Part shown: piece by piece, positions 56,094-64,000 of the stretch
How positions within the stretch are numbered: position 1 is the first letter of the stretch
Layout: each line of letters begins with the position of its first letter
From: Agaribacter marinus
Lineage (GTDB): Bacteria > Pseudomonadota > Gammaproteobacteria > Enterobacterales > Alteromonadaceae
Direction: 5' to 3'
DNA: 64,000 nt
Assembly (NCBI RefSeq): GCF_030160655.1
Contig: NZ_BSOT01000007.1
Location: 62,001 to 126,000, forward strand
Made by a program: the position numbers and the translations under genes
Notes under the pieces: model-generated
What the model was told of the DNA's origin: nothing
The model's database searches: none
The model's input: only the letters and a program-made list of their open reading frames with translations

Positions 56094-59000
56094 CTATGGT
56101 AAAACTTCAATAAGTTTTACATCGAAGGGTTTCAAGGTAGTCATATATGCCTTTTGGTTATATTCCAGCATTGACGTAAACTCGAGCCTTGTACCGTCAG
56201 CTCTACTCTCCAAACTCATGTCTACATCATCCAAACCAGTATTCACGATAGACATCACAATTTTTCCATCGGCCATACTCACTTGTTTGATCATCAGCTT
56301 TTTCTCACCCGTTGTGCGTAAGGCGTCATTTGCATACTCTTGAACGCGCACTGGCGAGACAGTGTTTTTGTCTGTCAAGACAGTCATTGCTTGATGTGTT
56401 GCATCTGTCGCCGTATTAGCTGTAATTAGCTGCCCAGACGACGCATACAAACTAGCAGGGAATGCCTGACCATATTCGTCCGTCTGGAAGCTTTCATCGT
56501 CAATGACCACAGTGCCCCCTTGATCCAAGTACGCTTGCAATTGATTAAACTCCGTCAAAGTTGCCATCGGTGTTTTATGCACCACCACCACATCCCAATT
56601 TACATCTTGCGTGGCCAAAATATTCTCTGTGACAAAGCCTATGGCTTCGCCTTCAAAATATAGTGATTCGTGCATCGCGCGTTGTGCTGGCATATAGTCT
56701 CTGCTGTTTATGCCTGCAACGCTTGAGTAGAACATACGAATGGGTTGACGGTTATGTTGTATAGCGGTTATTTCTTCAGCATAACTGTTCAAATCCATCA
56801 CAGTTTCAGTGATTTCATGCAGTACTTTCGGGTTTTGGGTAATCGAGATGACAAAATCCGAATTAATGCCACGGTTTGTAAATAGGCTACCGTCAGGGTT
56901 TCTGCTCCAGACCCACGTTTTTGTCGCGTCTATACCACTAGTAAAGCCACTCCAATAAGCCGCTCTCACATAGTCAGGGTTTAATTGTGGATTCTTATAG
57001 TTGCTTTTCAATATGAAGTGATTCTCGGAATCATACATAACATTGTCTGGTTTAACTGATCTCAAAAAATCAAAGGTCAGCAGCGACGTTTGCCAATCAA
57101 ATGAATATTTATCAACCCATGACTTATAGCCGAAGTCCAAGCCATCCTGCATACCTGCATCAAAACTAGTGATCGTATTCAAATTAGTAATGGCTTCAAA
57201 GTCCACTCCATGGTCTCTGGCAGCGTCAGAAAATAACCAAGGCATAAGCTTTGCGTGGGAGTTTGCATCTGGATCATATTTTCTAATTTCATTATTCATG
57301 AATGCAAAAAAGTCAGTAACCCGGTGGTTGTTAAATGTCATCCAATCCATCCAACGTGGTGTTCCCTGCAAGGCCCGAGGCATGGGAATGGTTTCATTTA
57401 CATCATCAAAACTAACGTATGTTGACCCCCACAAATTATTTAAGGTACTTATATCGCCGTGTTTTTCACTTAACCACGTTTCATAGTTGTCCAAGGTATA
57501 CTGTGAAACAATTCCAGTGTTCCAAGTACCTACCTCTGTAAAGTAACTAGGCTCATTAAAAAGCATGTACCCCAATTCACTAAATTTCTTCCCCTTCAGG
57601 AGCGGTGAAAAGTGTCTAAATAAGTCCCTTAGCAGCTGCCTAGAGGCAGGATGATCAATATCGTATTTACCATAGATACGTATTCCATCTTCTATTTCTG
57701 GGTAATTTTCTTTTATCCAATTGGGGATCGCATTTTGACTAAGAAAAGCTGCGCCAATAGTCGTTTCTTGTTGCTCTTGAGCTTGCTGATAAACATATGC
57801 TCGAGGACTACCGTCCTCTTGAATAAAGTTAGGTGCAATATAGTGACCGTCCATCGCTCCATAGTAGCGAGTAAATTCTGGGTCGAGAGGTTTCCATGTA
57901 TAATCAGCTAAAAAGACGGGTTTGCCATCTTGCGTCAGGTTTTGATTGGAAACATCTACACGGCTATAATCGACAAGTATTCCAGGTCGGCGAACTAAAC
58001 TTTCTCTTCGCATTTTTTTCAACCGGTCAATCGCTTCTTGCATGATATCTCTTGCGCCTTCGCGTTCGAAATTTGGCAACCAAGCAGCAAGTTCGGCAGC
58101 TTCTTCAATATCTATTTGACCACTTTCTGAATAGTGAGACTGTAAAATATCAGGATGTTGAGCATCCCAGTCTGCCCATTTTAGAAATATATCGGCGGTG
58201 TACAATGTCATTTTTTCTTTTTCGACGTCGATACCGTCATCTTCCATCAAAGCAATCAAGGTAGAGAGCGTTTCTCTCGCTTTCACGAGCTCTTCGCTCA
58301 AGGTGAGTGAGACTTTACATTTGTCATACGTACAAAGCGCTCTTAGCGCTTTATAGTCATTTTTATCTACCTTACCGTCACCATTAAAATCATATTCGGC
58401 ACCGAGTGGTTCACCAGATTTTAGAAGCGTATTAAACGCTTTTGTGTCTTTTTTATCGATGTCTCCATCACCATCAAGATCGCCAAATTCAACGCCGTTT
58501 ACCATCACACTTTGGGTAAATACCTCACTGATTGGTGTGTTGTCATCGACAGCTGACATAAATATTTGCCACTCGTAGTTACCTGAATACAACTCTGGTA
58601 ATACAATTTTAAAGTCTTTACTTGCTTGGTCATCAACTTGTTCAGATGCACTGAACACGACATTATTTGAAGTATCAGCTAGTACAAAATGAATGGCTCT
58701 TTCTTCTGTCACATCAAAGCTGACAAAGATGGATGACTCTGTGTTTATGTCGATTGAAGATGGGGCGGAAGCGTCGAATATTTTGTCTTCGCGTGTTAAA
58801 TCTACTATTTCATAAGTATATTGCGCTTGTTTGTGATTGATATCACCTGCCCACGAGAATGCTCTTACTATTTTTCCACCGTTTCCTAGTGCTGCGAATA
58901 CAGCTTTTCCGTTTGGCGCGGTTAAAGAAAGTTGAACATCACCATGATCTGAAATAAGAAATTTATTTCCATCTTCGATGTGATCTGAGCCTAGTACTAG

Positions 59001-59780
59001 CGCGCCACTTTGACTTGGTGCATCAGGTGTACAGTAACAGCGGAGGTATTTGCCCGTTGGCAAATGACGCAAAGCTATTAAGTCAGGCGTGCCAGCTTCA
59101 ACAACCTCAAAAATACTTGAACGGTTTTCCTCGCCATCCCAGCGGCTGTCAGAAAACCCGTCTTCAATCCATAGGTACGCGCCCCGATCACTTACTGTTT
59201 TTAATCGGATAGTTTGTCCAAGGATTTCTCCTTTAATAGCACTAGTATCCGGTACTGGCCTATTAGCAGGCTCATAGGTGTATTGGGCTTCCCACGAGGT
59301 AGGATCATTTGACCATGTAAATGCTCTAGTAAATTTAGCGGAGCTGCCAAAGGCTGAATATACAGCTTTGTCGTTTGCAGCCACTAGCGCAAAGTTGTCA
59401 TCACCTCGGTCAACTACTGTATAAGACTCAAAATCTCCTATAGTGTCAGCATTGGCAATTAGTTGACCGGAGCCGCTGCAAACACAACTCAAATATTTCC
59501 CGGTGTCTATGTGCAGCATGGCGATTGTGTCAGGCTGCGCACCTGCAACTACTTTAAAATCACTTGTTGTATCTCCTGAGCCATTCCAACGCAATTCCGT
59601 TGCACCATCTTCAAACCAAAGGTATTGGCCTCTGTCGCTGCGCGTTTCGATTTTAATTTCCTTTCCAAGTAAACCAACTGCATCCACTGCATAACTTGCC
59701 TGACTCACCGTACCTAAAATACAAGCAGCGATTACAGAAAGACGTGTCGGTACTTTGTTACCCCTGTGTAACTTTTGCAT
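56094..59780 (-). CDS. Secreted GH42-like glycoside hydrolase with two fascin-like domains and a dockerin-like segment
   Basis: The 1228-residue protein has a signal peptide (ends near QASYAV, residue 31). Two fascin-like beta-trefoil halves (about 36-155 and 165-300) share motifs such as RSDRGQYLWFEDG and VSDRGAYLWIEDG and TGKYLSC/TGKYLRC. A beta-sandwich follows, then two EF-hand-type loops with dockerin I character (about 428-490, DLDGDGDIDKKD and DFNGDGKVDKND). A helical linker leads to the catalytic TIM barrel (about 600-1010) with acid Glu in LFNEPSY near 742 and a likely nucleophile Glu in YDSENHF near 917. A GH42-like A domain (CoA-binding-like) and C-terminal sandwich end it. GGAG precedes the ATG. 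Substrate is unknown, probably a galactan-type polysaccharide. Confidence 0.8.
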   Translation of the reverse strand: MQKLHRGNKVPTRLSVIAACILGTVSQASYAVDAVGLLGKEIKIETRSDRGQYLWFEDGATELRWNGSGDTTSDFKVVAGAQPDTIAMLHIDTGKYLSCVCSGSGQLIANADTIGDFESYTVVDRGDDNFALVAANDKAVYSAFGSSAKFTRAFTWSNDPTSWEAQYTYEPANRPVPDTSAIKGEILGQTIRLKTVSDRGAYLWIEDGFSDSRWDGEENRSSIFEVVEAGTPDLIALRHLPTGKYLRCYCTPDAPSQSGALVLGSDHIEDGNKFLISDHGDVQLSLTAPNGKAVFAALGNGGKIVRAFSWAGDINHKQAQYTYEIVDLTREDKIFDASAPSSIDINTESSIFVSFDVTEERAIHFVLADTSNNVVFSASEQVDDQASKDFKIVLPELYSGNYEWQIFMSAVDDNTPISEVFTQSVMVNGVEFGDLDGDGDIDKKDTKAFNTLLKSGEPLGAEYDFNGDGKVDKNDYKALRALCTYDKCKVSLTLSEELVKARETLSTLIALMEDDGIDVEKEKMTLYTADIFLKWADWDAQHPDILQSHYSESGQIDIEEAAELAAWLPNFEREGARDIMQEAIDRLKKMRRESLVRRPGILVDYSRVDVSNQNLTQDGKPVFLADYTWKPLDPEFTRYYGAMDGHYIAPNFIQEDGSPRAYVYQQAQEQQETTIGAAFLSQNAIPNWIKENYPEIEDGIRIYGKYDIDHPASRQLLRDLFRHFSPLLKGKKFSELGYMLFNEPSYFTEVGTWNTGIVSQYTLDNYETWLSEKHGDISTLNNLWGSTYVSFDDVNETIPMPRALQGTPRWMDWMTFNNHRVTDFFAFMNNEIRKYDPDANSHAKLMPWLFSDAARDHGVDFEAITNLNTITSFDAGMQDGLDFGYKSWVDKYSFDWQTSLLTFDFLRSVKPDNVMYDSENHFILKSNYKNPQLNPDYVRAAYWSGFTSGIDATKTWVWSRNPDGSLFTNRGINSDFVISITQNPKVLHEITETVMDLNSYAEEITAIQHNRQPIRMFYSSVAGINSRDYMPAQRAMHESLYFEGEAIGFVTENILATQDVNWDVVVVHKTPMATLTEFNQLQAYLDQGGTVVIDDESFQTDEYGQAFPASLYASSGQLITANTATDATHQAMTVLTDKNTVSPVRVQEYANDALRTTGEKKLMIKQVSMADGKIVMSIVNTGLDDVDMSLESRADGTRLEFTSMLEYNQKAYMTTLKPFDVKLIEVLP

Positions 59781-59797
59781 TTTTTCTCCAACATGAA

Positions 59798-59811
59798 TGT
59801 ATACGTTTACA
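59798..59811. promoter_or_regulatory. LacI-family operator-like site 1
   Basis: TGTATACGTTTACA matches the palindromic LacI/GalR-type consensus TGTAAACGTTTACA at 13 of 14 bases. It lies 18 bp before the start of the GH gene, within its 5' region. Confidence 0.6.
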
Positions 59812-59948
59812 TTTTAATAACTATAAATATAAATACATATTATTCAATTAAAATTTACATATAATAAACAAACTATTGATTACTAAGTAAATTGAAGTAG
59901 GGGCGCTTCGTATGATTTTTGATGCTAGATGGAAAACTTGCGAATAAA

Positions 59949-59962
59949 TGTAAACGTTATTA
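59949..59962. promoter_or_regulatory. LacI-family operator-like site 2
   Basis: TGTAAACGTTATTA keeps the full left half of the TGTAAACGTTTACA consensus with two mismatches on the right. It lies 73 bp before the sugar symporter gene and 138 bp from site 1. Confidence 0.5.
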
Positions 59963-60034
59963 TCCTGTGGTGTAAGAAGCATGTCGTTCAAGATTGATAA
60001 GTAAAAGGATTAAGCGTATTAATAGGGATGCAGT

Positions 60035-61435
60035 TTGTTAATCAAATCAGTAGGTTTTGTGCGCACCAAACATAAATTTGTTCTAGGCATTGGTTTTTTA
60101 GCGATATTTTTTAGCGCACAAGGCTTAGGCATTCTTGCCACTCCGTATTATCAAATGACCTTGGGTGTTGACCCATTTTTGCTTGCGCTTGCCATGAAAG
60201 CCCCTGTATTTATAGCTAGTTTTCTTGCGCCATTCATTGGTCAATGGTCTGATGGCTTTCGTTCCAGTTTTGGTCGTAGAAGACCATTTTTATTCGTGTT
60301 TCCTTGGTTATCGTGCCTAATATTTGGTTTGATTTGGATGGTGCCACAAGCTTGGTCTCGAGAAGAACAGTTGGTGTATTTCGCAATCATGGCACTTGCA
60401 TTTTATTTATGTAATACGTGCTGGACCATTCCTATGAAGTGTTTAGCGTATGAAGCGTCAAGTGATTACCACGAACGAACCCGAATCATGGGATTTGTCA
60501 CATACTTTTTAAAGTTTGGTTCAATTATCTATCATTGGGTATTTCCTATTGCTCAATTAAGTATATTTGGCGGTGTTGTCGTTGGTATGCAGTACGTTGG
60601 ATGGGGCGTTGCGCTCATTTGTTTAGGCTTATTCGGAATGATCCCCGCTATATTTTTGCGAGAGAGAACATACGAGCCAAGCAAATTGGAACAAAAGCAT
60701 TCCTTAATTGAGAGTTTAAAGACAATTCTTCAAAATAAAAACTTGCGCATCTTATTGTTAATAATTTTCTTTCAAATGGGCTTCGGTGGTTTGGCTGCAA
60801 GCATGGATTATTATGTTCTCGTTTATTATATGCATGAGGGGAACGTTGCAGAAGGTGCTACTTGGAAAGGGCTGTTATCGACGGCGTATGCAATTGCAGG
60901 TATTGCGTCTATTCCTTTGATAACCAAACTTTCTTCAACGTTTGGCAAAATTAATGCGATTAAGTTTATGTTTATACTTACCTTTGTCGGTGGATTGCTA
61001 AAATGGGTCATTTATCAGCCAGGCAATGAGTGGCTTTTAGTTATAGATGCGGTAATTTGCTGTGGTATTTGGGCGGCTATGGGGATTTTGGTGACATCTA
61101 TGGTTGCTGACCAAATTGATGTCGATGAGCATGCGTATGATATACGAAGAGAAGGCATATTTGTGTCCTTACAGAATTGGTTTATCGCGATTTCTGGTGC
61201 TATCGCAGTAATATTGTCTGGGCTCATGCTCAACCTTATCGGCTTTGAAGCCCTTAAGGGAGGTAACCAAACAGATACAAGTCTAAATGCGATGCGATTT
61301 ATATTAGTGTTTGGCACAGCTTTTCCGGCGCTACTTGGCTACAAACTAATATCTCAGTATGATTTAACAGAGCAACGCTTTAATCAAATAAAGGCAGAAA
61401 TAAAAACGAATCATCCGAGTGAGACAGCAGATTAA
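60035..61435 (+). CDS. Sugar:cation symporter, GPH/MFS family
   Basis: The 466-residue membrane protein has 12 hydrophobic segments. Features of GPH-type transporters are visible: APFIGQWSDGFRSSFGRRRP near residues 65-85, the conserved PMKCLAYEASSDYHERTRI and the central IPAIFLRER loop. The start is a TTG at 60035; AGGGA lies six bases upstream, and no ATG is in frame nearby. Its position, divergent from a secreted glycoside hydrolase with shared LacI-type sites, suggests that it imports the released oligosaccharide. Confidence 0.88.
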   Translation: MLIKSVGFVRTKHKFVLGIGFLAIFFSAQGLGILATPYYQMTLGVDPFLLALAMKAPVFIASFLAPFIGQWSDGFRSSFGRRRPFLFVFPWLSCLIFGLIWMVPQAWSREEQLVYFAIMALAFYLCNTCWTIPMKCLAYEASSDYHERTRIMGFVTYFLKFGSIIYHWVFPIAQLSIFGGVVVGMQYVGWGVALICLGLFGMIPAIFLRERTYEPSKLEQKHSLIESLKTILQNKNLRILLLIIFFQMGFGGLAASMDYYVLVYYMHEGNVAEGATWKGLLSTAYAIAGIASIPLITKLSSTFGKINAIKFMFILTFVGGLLKWVIYQPGNEWLLVIDAVICCGIWAAMGILVTSMVADQIDVDEHAYDIRREGIFVSLQNWFIAISGAIAVILSGLMLNLIGFEALKGGNQTDTSLNAMRFILVFGTAFPALLGYKLISQYDLTEQRFNQIKAEIKTNHPSETAD

Positions 61436-61450
61436 TGAGAAGTTGTGATG

Positions 61451-61488
61451 CTAAGCGCACATTAAATGTTTTATCAATGTGCGCTTAG
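61451..61488. terminator. Strong hairpin between convergent symporter and porin genes
   Basis: Perfect 13-bp arms, CTAAGCGCACATT (61451-61463) and its complement (61476-61488), enclose a 12-nt loop. No long U-run follows on either strand, so termination may be weak or Rho-assisted. Confidence 0.6.
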
Positions 61489-61519
61489 TAGGGTGGTCTT
61501 TTAGACGGCTGACTTAGGC

Positions 61520-62638
61520 TTAAAATACATAATTGATAGCAAAACGAAGTAAGGTCGCATCGCTGTTACCGGATGCATCTCTGTCGTCAGTATACTTTGT
61601 TAAATCAGCTTTGAGCGCCACATTCGTGCTGTGGTCGAACCTTACGCCCAGAGTTATCGTACTATCGTCACTTATAAAAGCATTCTGTAGGCCTGCAACA
61701 GCACCGACGAGTGCTGGTGGTAAGCCAACAAGTTGATTTGCGAACTTAAGGTCGTCCTCATCTTTTACTCTTTCATATGTAATTGACGGGGTATACTTGC
61801 CAAAGCGTAAGCCTGCGGTGACGTAGTATGCGATATCCTCAGTAAGAAATGAGTCTTCAGTATTCACACTGGTAAATTCGCCGCTAACAAACCAATCAAA
61901 TTTATCTATTTCAACACCTACGCCAATAAACTTGCCGAGATCCTCTTCTTGCTTTAAGTTGTTAAACAAATCCGCAGGTAGCGTTTGTTCAAGTTGTGCT
62001 AGCAAGGGGGCAACAGGCCGCAGGTTTAAAGTAGTATCCGCTTGTCCATATACTAAACGAAGTTTTAAGTAGTCATAGGTCGCTTCGATACTCGCAGTAA
62101 CATTGTTCCTGCCGTCCAGTTCAAGTAAGTCGTTAGATACACTGTAGTTACCAACGGCGAGTTGTAGTGCGTATTCCCAATCGCCAACATAATTATTATA
62201 GTCTAATCGAACTCCTTCAATACTGTTAAAAGGTACATCATAAACACTTTGAGGGGCACTGACCCAATGATATGAGTAACCGATATCTTGAGAGGATGAA
62301 TAGCGGAATAAGGGTTGTCTAAATCTACCTGCACTGATATTCAGGTTATCGGAATAGTTATAGGTAATGTATGCCCATTCTAGTTTGGCGTTGTAGTCAT
62401 CTGAGCCGCGCGCTAAAATTTGCCCGGTTGCTGTCATTTTTTCGTTGATGTCGCCAATAATCTGTACGGCAAATAAACTTTCTTCAGAAAAGCTTATATT
62501 GTCATCATAAGCATACAAGGTCTCATCCGATTTCGTTATACCACCAACTAAATTAGCAAAACCGTTTATACGAATTTCAGCATGAGCAGTAGAATATATA
62601 CATGCGCACAAGGCAACAAATGGAATAATTTTTTTCAT
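61520..62638 (-). CDS. Outer membrane porin-like beta-barrel protein
   Basis: The 372-residue protein has a signal peptide (ends near STAHA, residue 20) and then alternating beta-strand-type sequence starting EIRINGFANLVGGITKS. It ends in the phenylalanine expected for outer membrane barrels (LLRFAINYVF). The start at 62638 is chosen because GAGG lies eight bases before it and it directly precedes the signal peptide; an upstream in-frame ATG at 62680 would overlap the preceding gene. It is 13 bp from the small PstS-like gene, so the two are probably one operon. The permeating solute is unknown. Confidence 0.83.
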   Translation of the reverse strand: MKKIIPFVALCACIYSTAHAEIRINGFANLVGGITKSDETLYAYDDNISFSEESLFAVQIIGDINEKMTATGQILARGSDDYNAKLEWAYITYNYSDNLNISAGRFRQPLFRYSSSQDIGYSYHWVSAPQSVYDVPFNSIEGVRLDYNNYVGDWEYALQLAVGNYSVSNDLLELDGRNNVTASIEATYDYLKLRLVYGQADTTLNLRPVAPLLAQLEQTLPADLFNNLKQEEDLGKFIGVGVEIDKFDWFVSGEFTSVNTEDSFLTEDIAYYVTAGLRFGKYTPSITYERVKDEDDLKFANQLVGLPPALVGAVAGLQNAFISDDSTITLGVRFDHSTNVALKADLTKYTDDRDASGNSDATLLRFAINYVF

Positions 62639-62651
62639 AATTGTATCCTCG

Positions 62652-63080
62652 TTAATTAAGTGAAATAACACGAACAGCATCAGTCACTGCGCTGCTGTCT
62701 ATGTAGCCGATACAACTTGGATTATCGGATATTAAGTTGATAACGTCGGCATCACTTTCAACTTCTTTGGGCGGTATACCTTTTCCTGTGAAAACCAGCT
62801 TTGACCAGTAAGCTGAAATTTGACTTGAGCTTCGACCCAATATACCTGAGTCAAAAGCATTGCGAGCAGCTGCGCCTTCGACTTGGTTAATTGGAATAGC
62901 TTCTTTTCCGTTTGAAAACTTTTTAGCTTTTCCTAAAAAAATTCGTTGAACCGATTTTTTATCAAGTGTAGCGTCATTAGATGAATGAGTGACCAATACG
63001 ACTTCAGCGGATGCTGAAAGCATTACTGCAAGGTAAAAGAAAGTCATCATTCCTATTTTTTTGTATATGTTTATACTCAT
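62652..63080 (-). CDS. Small periplasmic PstS-like (phosphate-binding superfamily) protein
   Basis: The 142-residue protein has a signal peptide (ends near SASA, residue 25) and one PBP-like domain with QRIFLGKAKKFSNGKEAIP, AYWSKLVFTGKG and SCIGYIDSSAV, matching small phosphate-substrate-binding homologues. Those are much shorter than full PstS (about 320). GAGGG precedes the ATG at 63080. It is encoded just upstream of a porin, a pairing that suggests a solute-capture or signalling role. True phosphate binding is not shown. Confidence 0.8.
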   Translation of the reverse strand: MSINIYKKIGMMTFFYLAVMLSASAEVVLVTHSSNDATLDKKSVQRIFLGKAKKFSNGKEAIPINQVEGAAARNAFDSGILGRSSSQISAYWSKLVFTGKGIPPKEVESDADVINLISDNPSCIGYIDSSAVTDAVRVISLN

Positions 63081-63185
63081 ATAACCCTCGTGGCAGGATG
63101 GTGTGTTAGTGTTCGGGCGTCTCTCCGTGATGCCGGCTATGGTTGGATGATCCCTTCTGATAAATTACAGAACAACCTTAGGTTT

Positions 63186-63430
63186 ATTTCGGCTGCTTTT
63201 TCATTTACTTAAGTATGGTGGGAAGGTATTTTCAGGCTGGACGGTGTGTAATCCAAATTTAAACTCTTTGGAAAGTGCATAATAGGCCAGTGCTTTTATC
63301 CCCGAAAGGAAAGCGTTTTTCATGCATGGCGAGCGAACCATCTCTATTCAATGACTCACTACGCCAGCCATCATCTACAATAATGTATTCGTAGCCAGCA
63401 TCAAGTAAGCCCTTGTATGGATTTTATAGA
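63186..63430 (-). pseudogene. Decayed fragment of a GH27-type alpha-galactosidase
   Basis: On the minus strand the region 63420-63301 reads YKGLLDAGYEYIIVDDGWRS, then LNRDGSLAMHEKRFPFG, which is the N-terminal strand and catalytic-region signature of GH27/GH36 alpha-galactosidases (aGYxYixxDDgW and rFPxGiKaLa). The frame then breaks: in the next frame it continues IKALAYYALSKEFKFG and HTVQPENTFPPYL. The break follows a GGGG run and fits a one-base insertion. Stops border both sides, so only about 80 residues remain and the rest of the gene is missing. It is a nonfunctional remnant. Confidence 0.72.
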
Positions 63431-63539
63431 GGAATGTAGAATCTTCTAGGGCAATATTTGTTTTGTACTTACGATATTAACGATTTGATTGGGAAAAGAC
63501 TGGAAAAGGCGCAAACAAGCACCTTTAGTAGGAATGAAA

Positions 63540-64000
63540 TCACAAATGCAAGTGAAACCACGTCGCCAATTCAGATAGCGCCATGGTTTTTGCATTAGCA
63601 TTAAATGAATGTTTTTCGCCGCCATAAATTGAGAGCTTATATGGATGCTTAAATTCTTCCAATTTCTCTACTAGCCAATAGGCGTTGTCTACCGATACTT
63701 TTGTGTCTTGATCGCCATGTATTATCAGGATTGGCATATTCTTTTTTAGGGTGTCTGCCCAATTGATCGCTGAGCGCTCCGCGAGAGCCATATGCTTATT
63801 ATCTGAGTAATTTGGAATTCTTATTTTGTACACGTTTTCCATTTCTGGTCTATTTTCCAATTCTCTGAGTAAATCGGACGCGCCAGATTGCACTGCAAGC
63901 GCTTTTATTGACGGCATTCTTCGTGAGGCAATAAGCGTTTGCATGCCGCCTCGACTGCTACCGTACATGCCGACACGTGAGCCATCAACACCTTGGATAT
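63540..64000 (-). CDS. Alpha/beta hydrolase, prolyl oligopeptidase-like (S9), C-terminal part, truncated by right edge
   Basis: About 153 residues are visible and the frame stays open to the window end. The nucleophile elbow GSSRGG follows the strand VDGSRVGMYG. The catalytic Asp is likely in LIIHGDQDTKVSVDNA and the His in GGEKHSFN. These are hallmarks of the S9 prolyl oligopeptidase/dienelactone hydrolase branch. No signal peptide can be judged since the N-terminus is off the edge. Upstream genes are unknown. Confidence 0.8.
   Translation of the reverse strand, partial: IQGVDGSRVGMYGSSRGGMQTLIASRRMPSIKALAVQSGASDLLRELENRPEMENVYKIRIPNYSDNKHMALAERSAINWADTLKKNMPILIIHGDQDTKVSVDNAYWLVEKLEEFKHPYKLSIYGGEKHSFNANAKTMALSELATWFHLHL

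Noticed and set aside
58315-58500. Cellulosome component suggested by dockerin-like repeats
   Set aside because: No cohesin or scaffoldin is visible; in marine proteobacteria such EF-hand repeats usually act as calcium spacers.
1-64000. CRISPR array, rRNA operon, insertion sequences
   Set aside because: No regularly spaced repeats, no rRNA-like sequence and no transposase frames or terminal inverted repeats were recognised.

Overview
The window looks like chromosome of a marine gammaproteobacterium of the Alteromonadales (Alteromonadaceae/Colwelliaceae-like). This rests on moderately low GC, standard gammaproteobacterial gene neighbourhoods (ffh/rpsP-rimM-trmD-rplS, aroF-tyrA, nudB-ruvC-ruvA-ruvB, ybgC-tolQRAB-pal-cpoB), and marine-type accessory genes: giant cadherin/FG-GAP surface proteins, C-terminal sorting signals and carbohydrate-active enzymes. 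The genus cannot be fixed from the window. No insertion sequence, rRNA operon or CRISPR array was seen.

Layout. 1-7 kb: an M16 insulinase-type protease cut by the left edge, sixA, a small 58-residue ORF, a CNNM/CorC-type transporter, a YpjD-like membrane protein and divergent ffh. 7-17 kb: an accessory block between ffh and rpsP, holding a VOC-domain protein, a 1942-residue secreted cadherin/FG-GAP/Calx-beta protein, a lipoprotein serine hydrolase, and a TonB / ECF-type sigma factor / putative anti-sigma cassette. 17-19 kb: rpsP-rimM-trmD-rplS with promoter and terminator. 19-28.7 kb: an AbgT-family transporter, the aromatic amino acid genes aroF-tyrA and convergent pheA on either side of a chemoreceptor, a double-receiver response regulator and yciH. 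28.7-32.7 kb: a Fur-box-preceded ferric iron ABC transporter. 32.7-44.3 kb: core genes aspS, nudB, ruvCAB, the Tol-Pal system, two identical tRNA-Lys genes, nadA and tRNA-Ser(GGA).

From 44.3 kb on the content is accessory. It starts just after tRNA-Ser with a HipBA-type module whose promoter carries three related operator-like sites. Then come a tandemly duplicated lipoprotein, a membrane-anchored Mrr-type nuclease, and a NarL-type two-component system divergent from a membrane protein across a palindromic operator. These are followed by a secreted amidohydrolase divergent from a membrane-bound AraC-type regulator, and a PEP-CTERM-like secreted protein. The right end looks like a carbohydrate-use locus: a 1228-residue secreted GH42-like hydrolase with two fascin-like domains and a dockerin-like segment, a divergent GPH-type sugar symporter, two LacI-type operator sequences between them, a porin with a small PstS-like protein, a decayed alpha-galactosidase (GH27-like) fragment, and a truncated alpha/beta hydrolase at the right edge.

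No single locus is a clearly new system. The strongest leads are the HipBA operator array, the possible ATT start of the iron-binding protein, the inactive first receiver of the double response regulator, the palindrome controlling the two-component locus, the architecture of the secreted GH enzyme and the alpha-galactosidase remnant.
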